Shown: positions 35,128 through 44,555 of the stretch, one piece after another | How positions within the stretch are numbered: the stretch's first letter is position 1 | Layout of the letters: each line of letters begins with the position of its first letter | NCBI GenBank assembly: GCA_964594635.1 | Contig: CAZQMV010000008.1 | Location: 62,001 to 126,000, forward strand | Direction of reading: 5' to 3' | Origin: Berkiella sp964594635 | GTDB lineage: Bacteria; Pseudomonadota; Gammaproteobacteria; Berkiellales; Berkiellaceae | DNA length: 64,000 nt | The notes under the pieces: model-generated | The model's input: the letters and a program-made list of their open reading frames with translations, nothing else | The model's database searches: none | What the model was told of the DNA's origin: nothing | Program-made: the position numbers and the translations under genes

Positions 35128-36256
35128 GTACTGGTTAAAAGATGGCTGGGCGTTATTTTGCTTTTATCGCGTGCGGTTACTATTTGGTTTACTTGGCATC
35201 ACAATTGGTATTGGTGCTGCTTCGGCGCTGTGTGCGATTAATTTTGTGGTGGCAAAAAATAGCGAAACTGTGTTAGAGAAATATGGTCAATCGCGTTTTG
35301 TGGCAACAGTAATGCCCAACTCACTTTTAGAAAAAAAACAAGCAAAACAAAACTTAAGCGCTACCCCGCTCACTTTATTTTGTCATAAGCACAATCATGA
35401 TCTGGCATTGATCCCTTATCATGTGGTGAATTTAAAAAATAAAAAGGTTGTCGTTGGCACCTTAAGTGGTATTGATCAGCATTTACAATGGCCTATCAAT
35501 ACAGGTAGACCATTACATCGATTAGATGAGCAAGCGAAAGTGGCGATGGTAGGATCGGCTGTGGGAGCCTTTGTTGGCACAAAGCTCAGCCTATTTGGGA
35601 CTTATGTCGAAGTGGTTGGGGTACTTCAAGAAATAGAACCCAACCCGTTGTTAGAATTTGATGTCAATCATTCCATTTTTGTTGGTATAGAAACCTTAGC
35701 GAGGATCAAACCCTTTGCATGGGTTGATTCATTTATCGTACAAAATAACAAAGCTTCACTTCAAGAAACGAAGAATCAGTTCAATGCCACGCTAAAAAAC
35801 TGGTTTCTACTTTCGCAAGTGTTTATACGTGACGCTACGCTTTTTCAACTGGCAATGCTAAAGCAAGTGAGCATGACCGTGCAAATGCTCAAGATCATTG
35901 CTTTAACCACGTTACTGCTGGGAACGCTGTCGATCGTGAATTTGTTGGTTATCCTGATTGATGAGCGGAAAAAGGAAATGGGATTACGGCTTGCTATGGG
36001 GGCTACCGCTTTAACCATTGGGTGGCAGTTTTTTCGAGAAATCATGATGTTATGTTGCCTAGGAGCGGTTTTTGGGATTGTTTTTGGCCATATAGCCGCC
36101 TATATTATAGTAATGAAGCTGGGATTAATTTATTATTTTGGCTGGTTTTCATGGGTAGTTGGTTTTGTTGTTGCCATAGCCATGGGAATCGTAGCGGGGA
36201 TCCTGCCCCTGATTTTTGCTGCTAAGAGTCATCCGGTTAAGCTATTAAACAGTTAA
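35117..36256 (+). CDS. ABC permease of the MacB/FtsX type
   Basis: 379 residues: one N-terminal helix (~18-40), a periplasmic domain (~45-250), then three C-terminal helices (~255-375), the layout of MacB_PCD plus FtsX. The LLGITIGIGAASALCAI N-terminal pattern and ERKKEMGLRLAMGAT intracellular segment are characteristic. A dispersed palindromic repeat begins 22 bp after the stop. Confidence 0.88.
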   Translation: MKLKYWLKDGWALFCFYRVRLLFGLLGITIGIGAASALCAINFVVAKNSETVLEKYGQSRFVATVMPNSLLEKKQAKQNLSATPLTLFCHKHNHDLALIPYHVVNLKNKKVVVGTLSGIDQHLQWPINTGRPLHRLDEQAKVAMVGSAVGAFVGTKLSLFGTYVEVVGVLQEIEPNPLLEFDVNHSIFVGIETLARIKPFAWVDSFIVQNNKASLQETKNQFNATLKNWFLLSQVFIRDATLFQLAMLKQVSMTVQMLKIIALTTLLLGTLSIVNLLVILIDERKKEMGLRLAMGATALTIGWQFFREIMMLCCLGAVFGIVFGHIAAYIIVMKLGLIYYFGWFSWVVGFVVAIAMGIVAGILPLIFAAKSHPVKLLNS

Positions 36257-36277
36257 TAGTTAACACGCATAGCAGTC

Positions 36278-36383
36278 GATTTTTAGGTTAGGCGCAGAGT
36301 CTCGAGCAACAGGAGTGCACTCTTGTGCATGACTGTTGGGAGATGGCGAATGCAACAACACATAAAATTTGAATGCGAAGAGT
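36278..36383 (+). repeat. Dispersed ~100-bp palindromic repeat, copy A
   Basis: Copy A shares with copies B (51380), C (60882) and D (61733, reverse) the order TTAGG-x-TAGGCG, CTCGA-CAACAGGA, GTGCAC/TACATGACTGTT and a closing GCAACAAC block. It is the most diverged copy. It follows the permease gene and ends just before the ATG of the glutamine amidotransferase. Confidence 0.7.
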
Positions 36384-36386
36384 GAA

Positions 36387-37160
36387 ATGTGCGAATTATT
36401 AGGAATGAGCTCCAATAGCCCTGCAGATATTTGCTTTAGCTTTACCGGGCTAATGCAAAGAGGCGGCAAAACAGGACCTCATAAAGATGGTTGGGGTATC
36501 GCCTTCTATGAAGGACGAGGCTGCCGCACTTTCCATGATCCTTTTCCTAGCGCAGATTCAGAGATTGCGAAACTCGTGAAGCGCTATCCCATTAAAAGCC
36601 GTAATGTGATTTGCCATATCCGCAAAGCCAATAGTGGTAAAGTGTGTTTAGAAAATACACACCCTTTTGTCAGAGAATTGTGGGGACGTAATTGGAGTTT
36701 CGCGCATAACGGGCAGCTAAGAAGCATCAAAAAGAAATTGAAGCTTGTTCATTATTTTCCGGTTGGCACAACCGATAGTGAGCATGCTTTTTGTTGGATA
36801 CTCGATCAGATTTATACTAAATTTCCCAAACCTCCTAAAAAAGATGAAAAAGTGGCAGCGTTAATTAAAGAACTCTGTGCAACGTTAACGCAGTTTGGCG
36901 TCGTTAACTTTTTAATGTGTGATTCTAAATATCTGTATGCTCATTGTTCTACCAAGTTAGTATGGATCACAAGACGAGCGCCCTTTGGTAAAGCCAAATT
37001 GGTGGATGATGATTTGACCATTGATTTTTGCTCGCAAAATTCACCCAATGATATTATTACGGTATTGGCGACGGAGCCTTTAACGGATAATGAGAATTGG
37101 CAGAGATGTCATAAGGGAGAGTTTATGGTTTTTAAAGAAGGCCTCCGACAGTCTGATTAA
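36387..37160 (+). CDS. Class II glutamine amidotransferase (YafJ/GATase_4 type)
   Basis: 257 residues. The ATG at 36387 gives MCELLGMS, exposing Cys2 as the N-terminal nucleophile, as required; the longer frame from 36369 would bury it. DGWGIAFYEG (about 33-42), HIRKAN (~82) and FAHNGQ (~109) match the GATase_4 glutamine-hydrolysing domain. No synthase domain is attached, so it hydrolyses glutamine or a gamma-glutamyl compound by itself or for an unknown partner. Stands alone between a palindromic repeat and glpD. Confidence 0.85.
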   Translation: MCELLGMSSNSPADICFSFTGLMQRGGKTGPHKDGWGIAFYEGRGCRTFHDPFPSADSEIAKLVKRYPIKSRNVICHIRKANSGKVCLENTHPFVRELWGRNWSFAHNGQLRSIKKKLKLVHYFPVGTTDSEHAFCWILDQIYTKFPKPPKKDEKVAALIKELCATLTQFGVVNFLMCDSKYLYAHCSTKLVWITRRAPFGKAKLVDDDLTIDFCSQNSPNDIITVLATEPLTDNENWQRCHKGEFMVFKEGLRQSD

Positions 37161-37194
37161 AGAGATCTATTAAAATTTGAGAGAAAAAGTAGTG

Positions 37195-38721
37195 TTACAT
37201 CGCCTCTTTAAAATGCAGATTCATATAAATATCCATCCACTTTTCTAATTCTTTTTGTTCGTGCGGTTGTAAGAATAAGCCAAGTTTTGTTCTGCGCCAC
37301 AAAATATCGTCTACTTTACGGGCCCATTCCTTTTCGATGAGATAAACCACTTCTTTTTCGTAAAGCCCATGACCAAAGTGGAAACCTAGATCGCTGAGTT
37401 GTTTAGCATCTTTTAACACTTGATAGGTGAGCGTGCCATAATTTTGCGCGTAGCGTAATGCTAATGGCGTGGGCAACCAAGAAAAATCTTGACCCAAGGT
37501 TTCTAAAAAAGCAGTTAGCTCATGTACTCTAAAATCACCGCCAGGCAATGGACAAGTGCTGGTCCATTCGTGCCCCATATGGGTGAAAAAAGGGGCTAAC
37601 AGATCAACTGTTTTTTCAGCAAGCAGGCGATAGGTAGTGAGTTTACCGCCCAGGACATTCAGAAGTGGCGCTTTACCTTGCTCGTTTACGTTCAGCTCAA
37701 GTTTATATTCACGGCTATTCCCAGAAATGCTTGAGGTTTGATCGTCAACAAGGGGACGAACGCCAGACCAAGCATAAATGATTTGTTCTGGTTTCAGTGC
37801 ATGGTGAAAATAATCACTGACCACTTCACATAAATATTCGATTTCATCAAAGGTAATTTTGGCTTTTGAAGGGGAGCCTTGGTATACGATTTCGGTCGTG
37901 CCTATTAAGGTAAATTGTTTTAAATAGGGGATCACAAAGACAACCCTACCATCTTTATGTTGTAAAACATATGCTTCTTCGCGCTGATGTATTTTAGGGA
38001 CAATGATATGGCTGCCTTTAATTAATTTGATGTTATATTGGCTTGGAATTTTCAAAACCTTATTTAAAATCTCACCCATAAAAGGGCCACCCGCATTGAT
38101 GAGTGCTTTACATTTGATCGTATAAGTTTGTTGATTTAACTGATTTTGCAGCTGCACTTGCCAATGGTCGTTCATGCGTGTTGCGCTAACGCAACGAGTA
38201 TAGGAGGCAACAACCCCACCAGCGCGTGCAAGACGTAAAGCATTGGTAATGACTAGCCTGGCATCATCGACGGTAGCGTCAGAGTAAATAAAACCTTTAC
38301 GAATGGAGTGCTTTAAAGGGTTTGCAGGGTTGGGTTTTAAGAAAATCATTTTTGATCTTTTGAAAAAACGACCATAACCAAACAGATCATAAATAAACAA
38401 TCCTATCCGAATAAGACAAAAAGAACGTCGCAGCCGATTATAGGGCACAACGAAACGTAACGGACGTACAAGGTGAGGGGCGGTTTGAAGGAGTATTTCT
38501 CTTTCTTTAAGGGAATCTCGCACCAGGTTGAAGTGATAGCTTTCTAAGTATCGCAGTCCACCATGGATCAGCTTGCTACTGGCGCTGGAAGTTGCGCTTG
38601 CTAAATCATTTTGCTCACATAGAAATACGGACAGCCCACGGCCTGCAGCATCGGCCGCTATGCCTGTGCCATTGATACCCCCACCAATGACGACCACATC
38701 GACGAAGCTTTCCGTGTACAA
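37195..38721 (-). CDS. glpD: Aerobic glycerol-3-phosphate dehydrogenase
   Basis: FAD-dependent oxidation of glycerol-3-phosphate to DHAP at the inner membrane, feeding quinones. 508 residues. GGGINGTGIA (12-21) is the FAD motif; SSASSKLIHGGLRYLE and SGVRPLVDD are typical; a DAO_C domain closes the protein. No glpK or glpF is adjacent. It is divergent from the M61 peptidase gene. Confidence 0.92.
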   Translation of the reverse strand: MYTESFVDVVVIGGGINGTGIAADAAGRGLSVFLCEQNDLASATSSASSKLIHGGLRYLESYHFNLVRDSLKEREILLQTAPHLVRPLRFVVPYNRLRRSFCLIRIGLFIYDLFGYGRFFKRSKMIFLKPNPANPLKHSIRKGFIYSDATVDDARLVITNALRLARAGGVVASYTRCVSATRMNDHWQVQLQNQLNQQTYTIKCKALINAGGPFMGEILNKVLKIPSQYNIKLIKGSHIIVPKIHQREEAYVLQHKDGRVVFVIPYLKQFTLIGTTEIVYQGSPSKAKITFDEIEYLCEVVSDYFHHALKPEQIIYAWSGVRPLVDDQTSSISGNSREYKLELNVNEQGKAPLLNVLGGKLTTYRLLAEKTVDLLAPFFTHMGHEWTSTCPLPGGDFRVHELTAFLETLGQDFSWLPTPLALRYAQNYGTLTYQVLKDAKQLSDLGFHFGHGLYEKEVVYLIEKEWARKVDDILWRRTKLGLFLQPHEQKELEKWMDIYMNLHFKEAM

Positions 38722-38823
38722 TGAAATACCTCATGATAAAAAGAGGATTGCTCTATTAAGAATAGATCAATTCCTTTATGATGGGATTAATTGTTTGATA
38801 ACTAAGATACTTTAACAGGATAG

Positions 38824-40650
38824 ATGATGATTGAATACGATGTTTTAGGGAGTCAGCCGCTTAGCCACCAGTTTACGGTTTGCTTAACTATTCCTCGTCC
38901 CAGTCCTTCAGGGCAAAAAGTATCGTTACCAACCTGGATCCCGGGCAGCTATTTTATTCGTGACTTTGCCAGACATATCGTTGAGATCAACGCTTATGCG
39001 GGCAATGACAGCAAAAGTCCCTCTGTCGCACTTGAAAAATTGAACAGCCATGTTTGGCAAGCGTCCAAAGTAGATGGTCCCTTATTTTTTGAATACACCG
39101 TTTACGCTTTTGACACGTCGGTCAGAGGCGCTTACTTAGATGATGAACAAGCTTTTTTTAATCCTTGCAGTTTACTGTTAATGGTCCATGAACAAGAAGA
39201 TGCCCCTTGTCTTGTGAATTTATCACCGCCTGCCATTGCTGGTAGTGAAAAATGGCGCGTCGCGACGACATTAACACCTATTGATGCAAAACCCATGGGA
39301 TATGGTCGATACCAAGCAGCCAATTATGATGAATTAATTGACAAGCCCGTGCAAATGGGCAATTTTGATTTCATTGAATTTCAAGCAAAAGGGATCCCGC
39401 ATGCCGTTGCGATCACTGGCAAGCATTCCGGTGATTTAAAGCGTTTAGCAACCGATTTACAAAAAATTTGTGAAGAGCATTTAGCACTATTTTCTGCGCC
39501 GTATCCTTTTTCGCGTTATTTGTTTTTGCTGAATTTACGCAAAGATAGTTATGGCGGCTTAGAGCATCGTGATTCAACCGCTTTGCAAATTCAAAAAGAA
39601 TATCTACCAGAAGCAGGTGAAACGGGAGTTTCACCTTATTATCTGGTTTTACTCGGACTATTTAGCCACGAATATTTTCATGCATGGAACATCAAACGCA
39701 TTAAACCACATGGCTTTATGCCTTATGTGTTAAGTGAAAAATCTTATACCAGACAATTATGGGCTTTTGAGGGGATCACGTCTTATTTCGATGAATTAGC
39801 CCTTGTGCGTTCAAAAGTGATTACGCTCGAACAATATTTGGATATTTTGTCGCAGACCATTACGCGCTTAATGCGAAACCCAGGTCGTTTAAAACAAACC
39901 GTTTTAGATGCAAGCTTTGATGCCTGGATTAAATTTTATCAGCCTAATGAAAACTCGGTTAACGCACAAGTGAGTTATTATGTAAAAGGTGCGATCATTG
40001 CTTTGGCCATTGATCTGTCCTTAAGAGCAAACTCAAACAGCAAAGTGTCATTAGATGAAGTGATGCAACGCTTGTGGCGTGAATTTGGTCAAACCTCTCT
40101 TGGCGTACCTGAAGATAAAATAGAAGCGCTGATTCTAGAATTGGGTGGGCAAACGCAAAAAGCATTACTGCAACAAGCGCTTTACACCACAGAAGATATT
40201 GATCTTAAACCATTGCTCGGGGCTTTTGGTTTAACGTTGAACTTTAGGCAAGCGATTGCATCAGATGATGTGGGTGGAAAAAGACCACTTCCATCAACAT
40301 CTGTTAAAGGGGCTTATCTCGGTGTAAATTATACGAAGAATCAAGGTAAAGTGATTGTTTCACAAGTATTAGAAGGTACCAGCGCAGCCAAAGCAGGTCT
40401 TGGTGTACAAGATGAGATTGTCGCCATTGATAATGTGAAAGTCGATGTGGATTCTTATGAAAAAATGCTTAAAAAGTATCAACCGGGTAATACGGTTGAC
40501 ATTCATGTCTTTCGTCAAGACAGGCTTAAAGTATTGACAGTCACTTTCAGTGCATTGCCATTTGATACCGCTGAAATTACCGTCAATCCAAAATTAACAG
40601 ACGCCGAAAACACGCTGTTAAGTAGTTGGTTAAAAAGTAGCTTGTCGTAA
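38824..40650 (+). CDS. M61-family glycyl aminopeptidase with PDZ domain
   Basis: 608 residues. Zinc motif H282-E-Y-F-H286 and a downstream Glu in FEGITSYFDE; N-terminal beta-rich domain; C-terminal PDZ domain (about 490-580: KGAYLGVNY, VLEGTSAAKAGL). No signal peptide, so likely cytoplasmic. Both ATG codons at 38824 and 38827 are possible. hrpA follows 9 bp downstream, so the two are probably co-transcribed. Confidence 0.9.
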   Translation: MMIEYDVLGSQPLSHQFTVCLTIPRPSPSGQKVSLPTWIPGSYFIRDFARHIVEINAYAGNDSKSPSVALEKLNSHVWQASKVDGPLFFEYTVYAFDTSVRGAYLDDEQAFFNPCSLLLMVHEQEDAPCLVNLSPPAIAGSEKWRVATTLTPIDAKPMGYGRYQAANYDELIDKPVQMGNFDFIEFQAKGIPHAVAITGKHSGDLKRLATDLQKICEEHLALFSAPYPFSRYLFLLNLRKDSYGGLEHRDSTALQIQKEYLPEAGETGVSPYYLVLLGLFSHEYFHAWNIKRIKPHGFMPYVLSEKSYTRQLWAFEGITSYFDELALVRSKVITLEQYLDILSQTITRLMRNPGRLKQTVLDASFDAWIKFYQPNENSVNAQVSYYVKGAIIALAIDLSLRANSNSKVSLDEVMQRLWREFGQTSLGVPEDKIEALILELGGQTQKALLQQALYTTEDIDLKPLLGAFGLTLNFRQAIASDDVGGKRPLPSTSVKGAYLGVNYTKNQGKVIVSQVLEGTSAAKAGLGVQDEIVAIDNVKVDVDSYEKMLKKYQPGNTVDIHVFRQDRLKVLTVTFSALPFDTAEITVNPKLTDAENTLLSSWLKSSLS

Positions 40651-40659
40651 TCAAAACTT

Positions 40660-43600
40660 ATGTTAGAGATAAAAGAACACATTCAGCATTGTCTTCGTAA
40701 AGATCAATTTATTCTGCGAAGACGCTTGGTGCAAATTGAAAAAATTGACGATATCGATGTTCGTCAACAAAAGCTTATCGCGCTACAAGAAAAAATATTA
40801 CGCTCCAGCGAACTTCGCACTAAACGCCAATCATTGATACCAACGATTACTTATCCTGATTTGCCTATTATGGCCAAGAAGCAAGAAATTATTGATGCCC
40901 TGCTCTATCATCAAATTATTATTGTGGCAGGTGAAACAGGCTCAGGAAAAACGACTCAACTTCCTAAATTTTGTTTAGAAGCCGGTCTGGGTGTGAGTGG
41001 ATTTATTGGTCATACTCAGCCCAGGCGCCTTGCTGCGCGATCCGTTGCTAGTCGAATTGCAAGTGAGCTTAATAGTGAAATAGGGCATTTGGTTGGATTT
41101 CAAGTGCGATTTTCTGATAAAACCAGCCCTACAACACTAATTAAATTGATGACAGATGGAATATTATTGAGTGGAACTCAAAACGATAAATGGCTCAACG
41201 ACTATGACTGCATTATTATCGATGAAGCACATGAGCGTAGCTTAAACATTGATTTTTTGTTGGGTTTTTTGAAGAATCTCTGTCAAAGACGCCCCGATCT
41301 GAAAGTGATCGTGACTTCCGCAACCATCGATGTAGAAAGGTTTTCCTCGTTTTTTAATCAAGCACCTTTGATCAAAGTTGAAGGTCGTGCCTTTCCTGTT
41401 GAAGTGCGTTATTTAGATCAGGGTATGAGTGAAAGTGACGATCCAGTACAAGCGGTTCAAGATGCGGTGGCGTTAGCTTATCAAGATGGTCCAGGCGATA
41501 TTTTAATCTTTCAAAGTGGTGAGAAAGAGATCCGTGAAGTTGCAGAAGCCTTACGAGCACAAGAGCTTCCCAACACGGTGGTGCTGCCGTTGTTTTCAAG
41601 GCAAAGCGTGGGTGAGCAACAAAAAATCTTTCAAACCATGCATAAACGAAAAATTATTATTGCAACCAATGTGGCTGAAACTTCGATTACGGTTCCCAAT
41701 ATTCGTTTTGTGATTGATGGCGGTTTGCATAGAATCAGCCGATATAATTATCGTAATAAACTGCAACGATTGCCCATTGAGCCCATATCACAGGCCAGTA
41801 GCGAACAGCGTAAGGGGCGTTGTGGCCGAGTGGGGCCTGGCATTTGTTATCGGCTTTATTCCGAGGAAGATCTGCTCACACGAGATCTCTATACCGAACC
41901 GGAAATTCTACGAACCAATTTGGCTGGGGTTATTTTAAAGATGTTATCGTTAGGATGGAAATCGATACCGCATTTCCCATTCCTTGACGCGCCCGATAGC
42001 CGTTATATAAAAGATGGTTATGCCTTACTTGAACGATTAGGAGCGGTATCACCTGATGCGACAATCACGAAGATTGGCCAGCAGTTAGCGATGATCCCAA
42101 TTGAACCAAAGCTGGGTCGGATTATTATCGGTGCCAATCAATATGGTGCACTCAGTGAAATGCTAATCATTGTGAGTGGTTTAAGTATTATTGATCCACG
42201 GGAATATCCCGCTGAGTGCAAAGAGAAAGCAAACTTAAGCCATGCACAGTTTGCTGATCCTGCATCTGATTTTTTATCTTACTTAAATTTATGGAATTTC
42301 ATTAACGAATATAAGCAAAAGTTATCGAATCAGAAATTCAGAAAGTTGTGCCGTACAAATTTTCTTTCTTATTTAAGAATTTGTGAATGGCTGGATGTGC
42401 ACGCACAATTACAAGATATTGTTAAAGAATTGCAATTTAAAGTAAATCAAGTCGCAGCAGATCCGAGCCAGATCCACAAGTCATTGTTAACCGGATTTAT
42501 CGATGGGATTGGTTTAAAAGAACAAAAAACGGAATATCAAGGAGCTAGAGGGGTTAAGTTTTTCTTACACCCAGGCTCTGGGCTCTTTAAAAAACCACCA
42601 ACCTGGGTGGTTGCCGGTGAAATTGTACATACCTCTAAGACCTATGCACGAACCAATGCAGAAATTGAATTAAAATGGATAGAAGAAGTTGCGAAGCCCT
42701 TACTGAAGCGTCAATACGTTGAGCCTCATTTTGATCTCAAAGATCAAAGAGTGGTTGCTTTTGAACGCGCTACCCTGTTTGGCTTGGAAATTGTTAGTCG
42801 GCGTAAAGTGAGTTATGAAAAGATCGATCCCGTTGAAGCAAGAAAATTATTTATATTGCAAGGACTAATCGAACAGCAAGTAAAAAGCCGATGTGCTTTT
42901 TATGCCAAAAATAACCAAACCATTCAAGAACTTCGATCATTAGAAGATAGAACGCGTCGTCAAATAATCATGGTGGATGAAAGCTTGGTTGCTGCATTTT
43001 ATGAAGCTCACTTACCGATGGATGTTATGTCGACTGCAAGCTTAGAAGAGTGGGCAAAGCAATATGATGACAGTCAGTTATTGTTTAAAGAATCGGACAT
43101 TGGCATCGATAAATCAAAAGCAGATTGGTGGGAGAAAAATTTCCCATTACAATTAGGGTACGATGATCAAACGTATCAACTCATATATAAATTTGATTTA
43201 ACAGCAGATGACGATGGCGTCACATTACAGATCCCAGTTGAATCACTGGCGTTATTACAAGCGTGTGATTTTTCGTGGTTAGTCGATGGATTAGTTACCG
43301 AGAAAATTGCGCTGTATTTTAAATCGTTACCTAAACGATTACGCGTATTATTAAATCCTTTACCTGAAACCATAGCACATGCCAGAGAGCATATTAATCG
43401 CCAGCTCCCCTTTGATAATGCCTTACGGGTTTATTTAGAAAAAAGGTTGGGGTTAGCATTACCCCCTTCATTGTGGGAAAACGTGTTGTTGCCCACGCAT
43501 TTAAAAATGCACTTTATCGTTCTTGGAACAAAAAAAGAACTTTTAGCTCATGGAGATAAGTTGGCTACTTTGTATGAACAGCTGCGCGAAAAATTTACCG

Positions 43601-44499
43601 ACAAAATGACGCAAAATGATACATTAGAAAGAAAAAATATCACGAGCTGGGATTTTGACAACTTAGTAGAGCGCCATGTTGTCTTGAGAAATCGTTTAGA
43701 GCTTATTTATTATCCAGCACTCGTCGATGCGGGGAGTAGCGTTTCAATTGGACTTTTTGATACGCAAGTTTTAGCGCGCTATCATCATTTTTTAGGGGTT
43801 GCGAGGATTTATTTATTAACTTTAAAAGACGCAAGTACTTTTATTAAAAAGCAAATTATCGCCAACAAAAAAAGCTTCCAAGTGCAAAACAGCCCGCTAG
43901 GTGAGTATGCTGTTTTAACGGAAGAGTTGTTATTGAGCGCTGTTGTGAATACTTTTCCTGATCTGCATATTCGAACTTTGGAAGCCTTTAACGCACAATT
44001 AGCACAACATCGTAACGACTTAGTGGGTAAAGCCAATATCTTAATTGCAGCAGCAAAAGAATGGATCCCGCTCAATCAGCAAATAGAAAATCTCCTGTAT
44101 CGTTTAGCCGATAAACCCTCAAAAGAAATGCAAATGGTATTAACCGATGTGCAAAATCAGCTGAAAAACTTATTTGAGCAACATTTTTTAACCCGCGTTC
44201 CTTTCACCACGTTGTTGCGCTACACAACCTATTTAAAGGCGATTTTAATTCGTTTGGAAAAATTACCGCGTCTTGTAGAGCGAGATAAAGAAGCGATGGT
44301 TATTTTAGGTAGGGTCCAAAAAGCATATGAAAGTAAACTTGCTTCAAAAGATCTGAGGGAAATGAACTGGGATGATCCTTTGATATTGTTCCGTTTTAAG
44401 ATAGAAGAACTCCGTATTTCCTTGTTTGCTGAAAAGCTCGGTACTGAAGGGCCAGTCTCAGAGGTGAGATTACTTAAACTATTAGAAAAATTAAGGTAG
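40660..44499 (+). CDS. hrpA: ATP-dependent DEAH-box RNA helicase HrpA
   Basis: 1279 residues (E. coli 1300). Walker A GETGSGKTTQ at ~91-100, DEAH at 188-191, SAT motif, QRKGRCGRVGPG motif VI, followed by the OB-fold and the long C-terminal HrpA-specific domain. HrpA unwinds RNA and helps rescue stalled ribosomes; HrpB lacks this C-terminal extension. Co-directional with the M61 gene. Confidence 0.94.
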   Translation: MLEIKEHIQHCLRKDQFILRRRLVQIEKIDDIDVRQQKLIALQEKILRSSELRTKRQSLIPTITYPDLPIMAKKQEIIDALLYHQIIIVAGETGSGKTTQLPKFCLEAGLGVSGFIGHTQPRRLAARSVASRIASELNSEIGHLVGFQVRFSDKTSPTTLIKLMTDGILLSGTQNDKWLNDYDCIIIDEAHERSLNIDFLLGFLKNLCQRRPDLKVIVTSATIDVERFSSFFNQAPLIKVEGRAFPVEVRYLDQGMSESDDPVQAVQDAVALAYQDGPGDILIFQSGEKEIREVAEALRAQELPNTVVLPLFSRQSVGEQQKIFQTMHKRKIIIATNVAETSITVPNIRFVIDGGLHRISRYNYRNKLQRLPIEPISQASSEQRKGRCGRVGPGICYRLYSEEDLLTRDLYTEPEILRTNLAGVILKMLSLGWKSIPHFPFLDAPDSRYIKDGYALLERLGAVSPDATITKIGQQLAMIPIEPKLGRIIIGANQYGALSEMLIIVSGLSIIDPREYPAECKEKANLSHAQFADPASDFLSYLNLWNFINEYKQKLSNQKFRKLCRTNFLSYLRICEWLDVHAQLQDIVKELQFKVNQVAADPSQIHKSLLTGFIDGIGLKEQKTEYQGARGVKFFLHPGSGLFKKPPTWVVAGEIVHTSKTYARTNAEIELKWIEEVAKPLLKRQYVEPHFDLKDQRVVAFERATLFGLEIVSRRKVSYEKIDPVEARKLFILQGLIEQQVKSRCAFYAKNNQTIQELRSLEDRTRRQIIMVDESLVAAFYEAHLPMDVMSTASLEEWAKQYDDSQLLFKESDIGIDKSKADWWEKNFPLQLGYDDQTYQLIYKFDLTADDDGVTLQIPVESLALLQACDFSWLVDGLVTEKIALYFKSLPKRLRVLLNPLPETIAHAREHINRQLPFDNALRVYLEKRLGLALPPSLWENVLLPTHLKMHFIVLGTKKELLAHGDKLATLYEQLREKFTDKMTQNDTLERKNITSWDFDNLVERHVVLRNRLELIYYPALVDAGSSVSIGLFDTQVLARYHHFLGVARIYLLTLKDASTFIKKQIIANKKSFQVQNSPLGEYAVLTEELLLSAVVNTFPDLHIRTLEAFNAQLAQHRNDLVGKANILIAAAKEWIPLNQQIENLLYRLADKPSKEMQMVLTDVQNQLKNLFEQHFLTRVPFTTLLRYTTYLKAILIRLEKLPRLVERDKEAMVILGRVQKAYESKLASKDLREMNWDDPLILFRFKIEELRISLFAEKLGTEGPVSEVRLLKLLEKLR

Positions 44500-44555
44500 A
44501 TTGTAGAAGATGCTACTTAGTAGTTTCTAACTTGGTTATCTAAAGGAATAGATCC

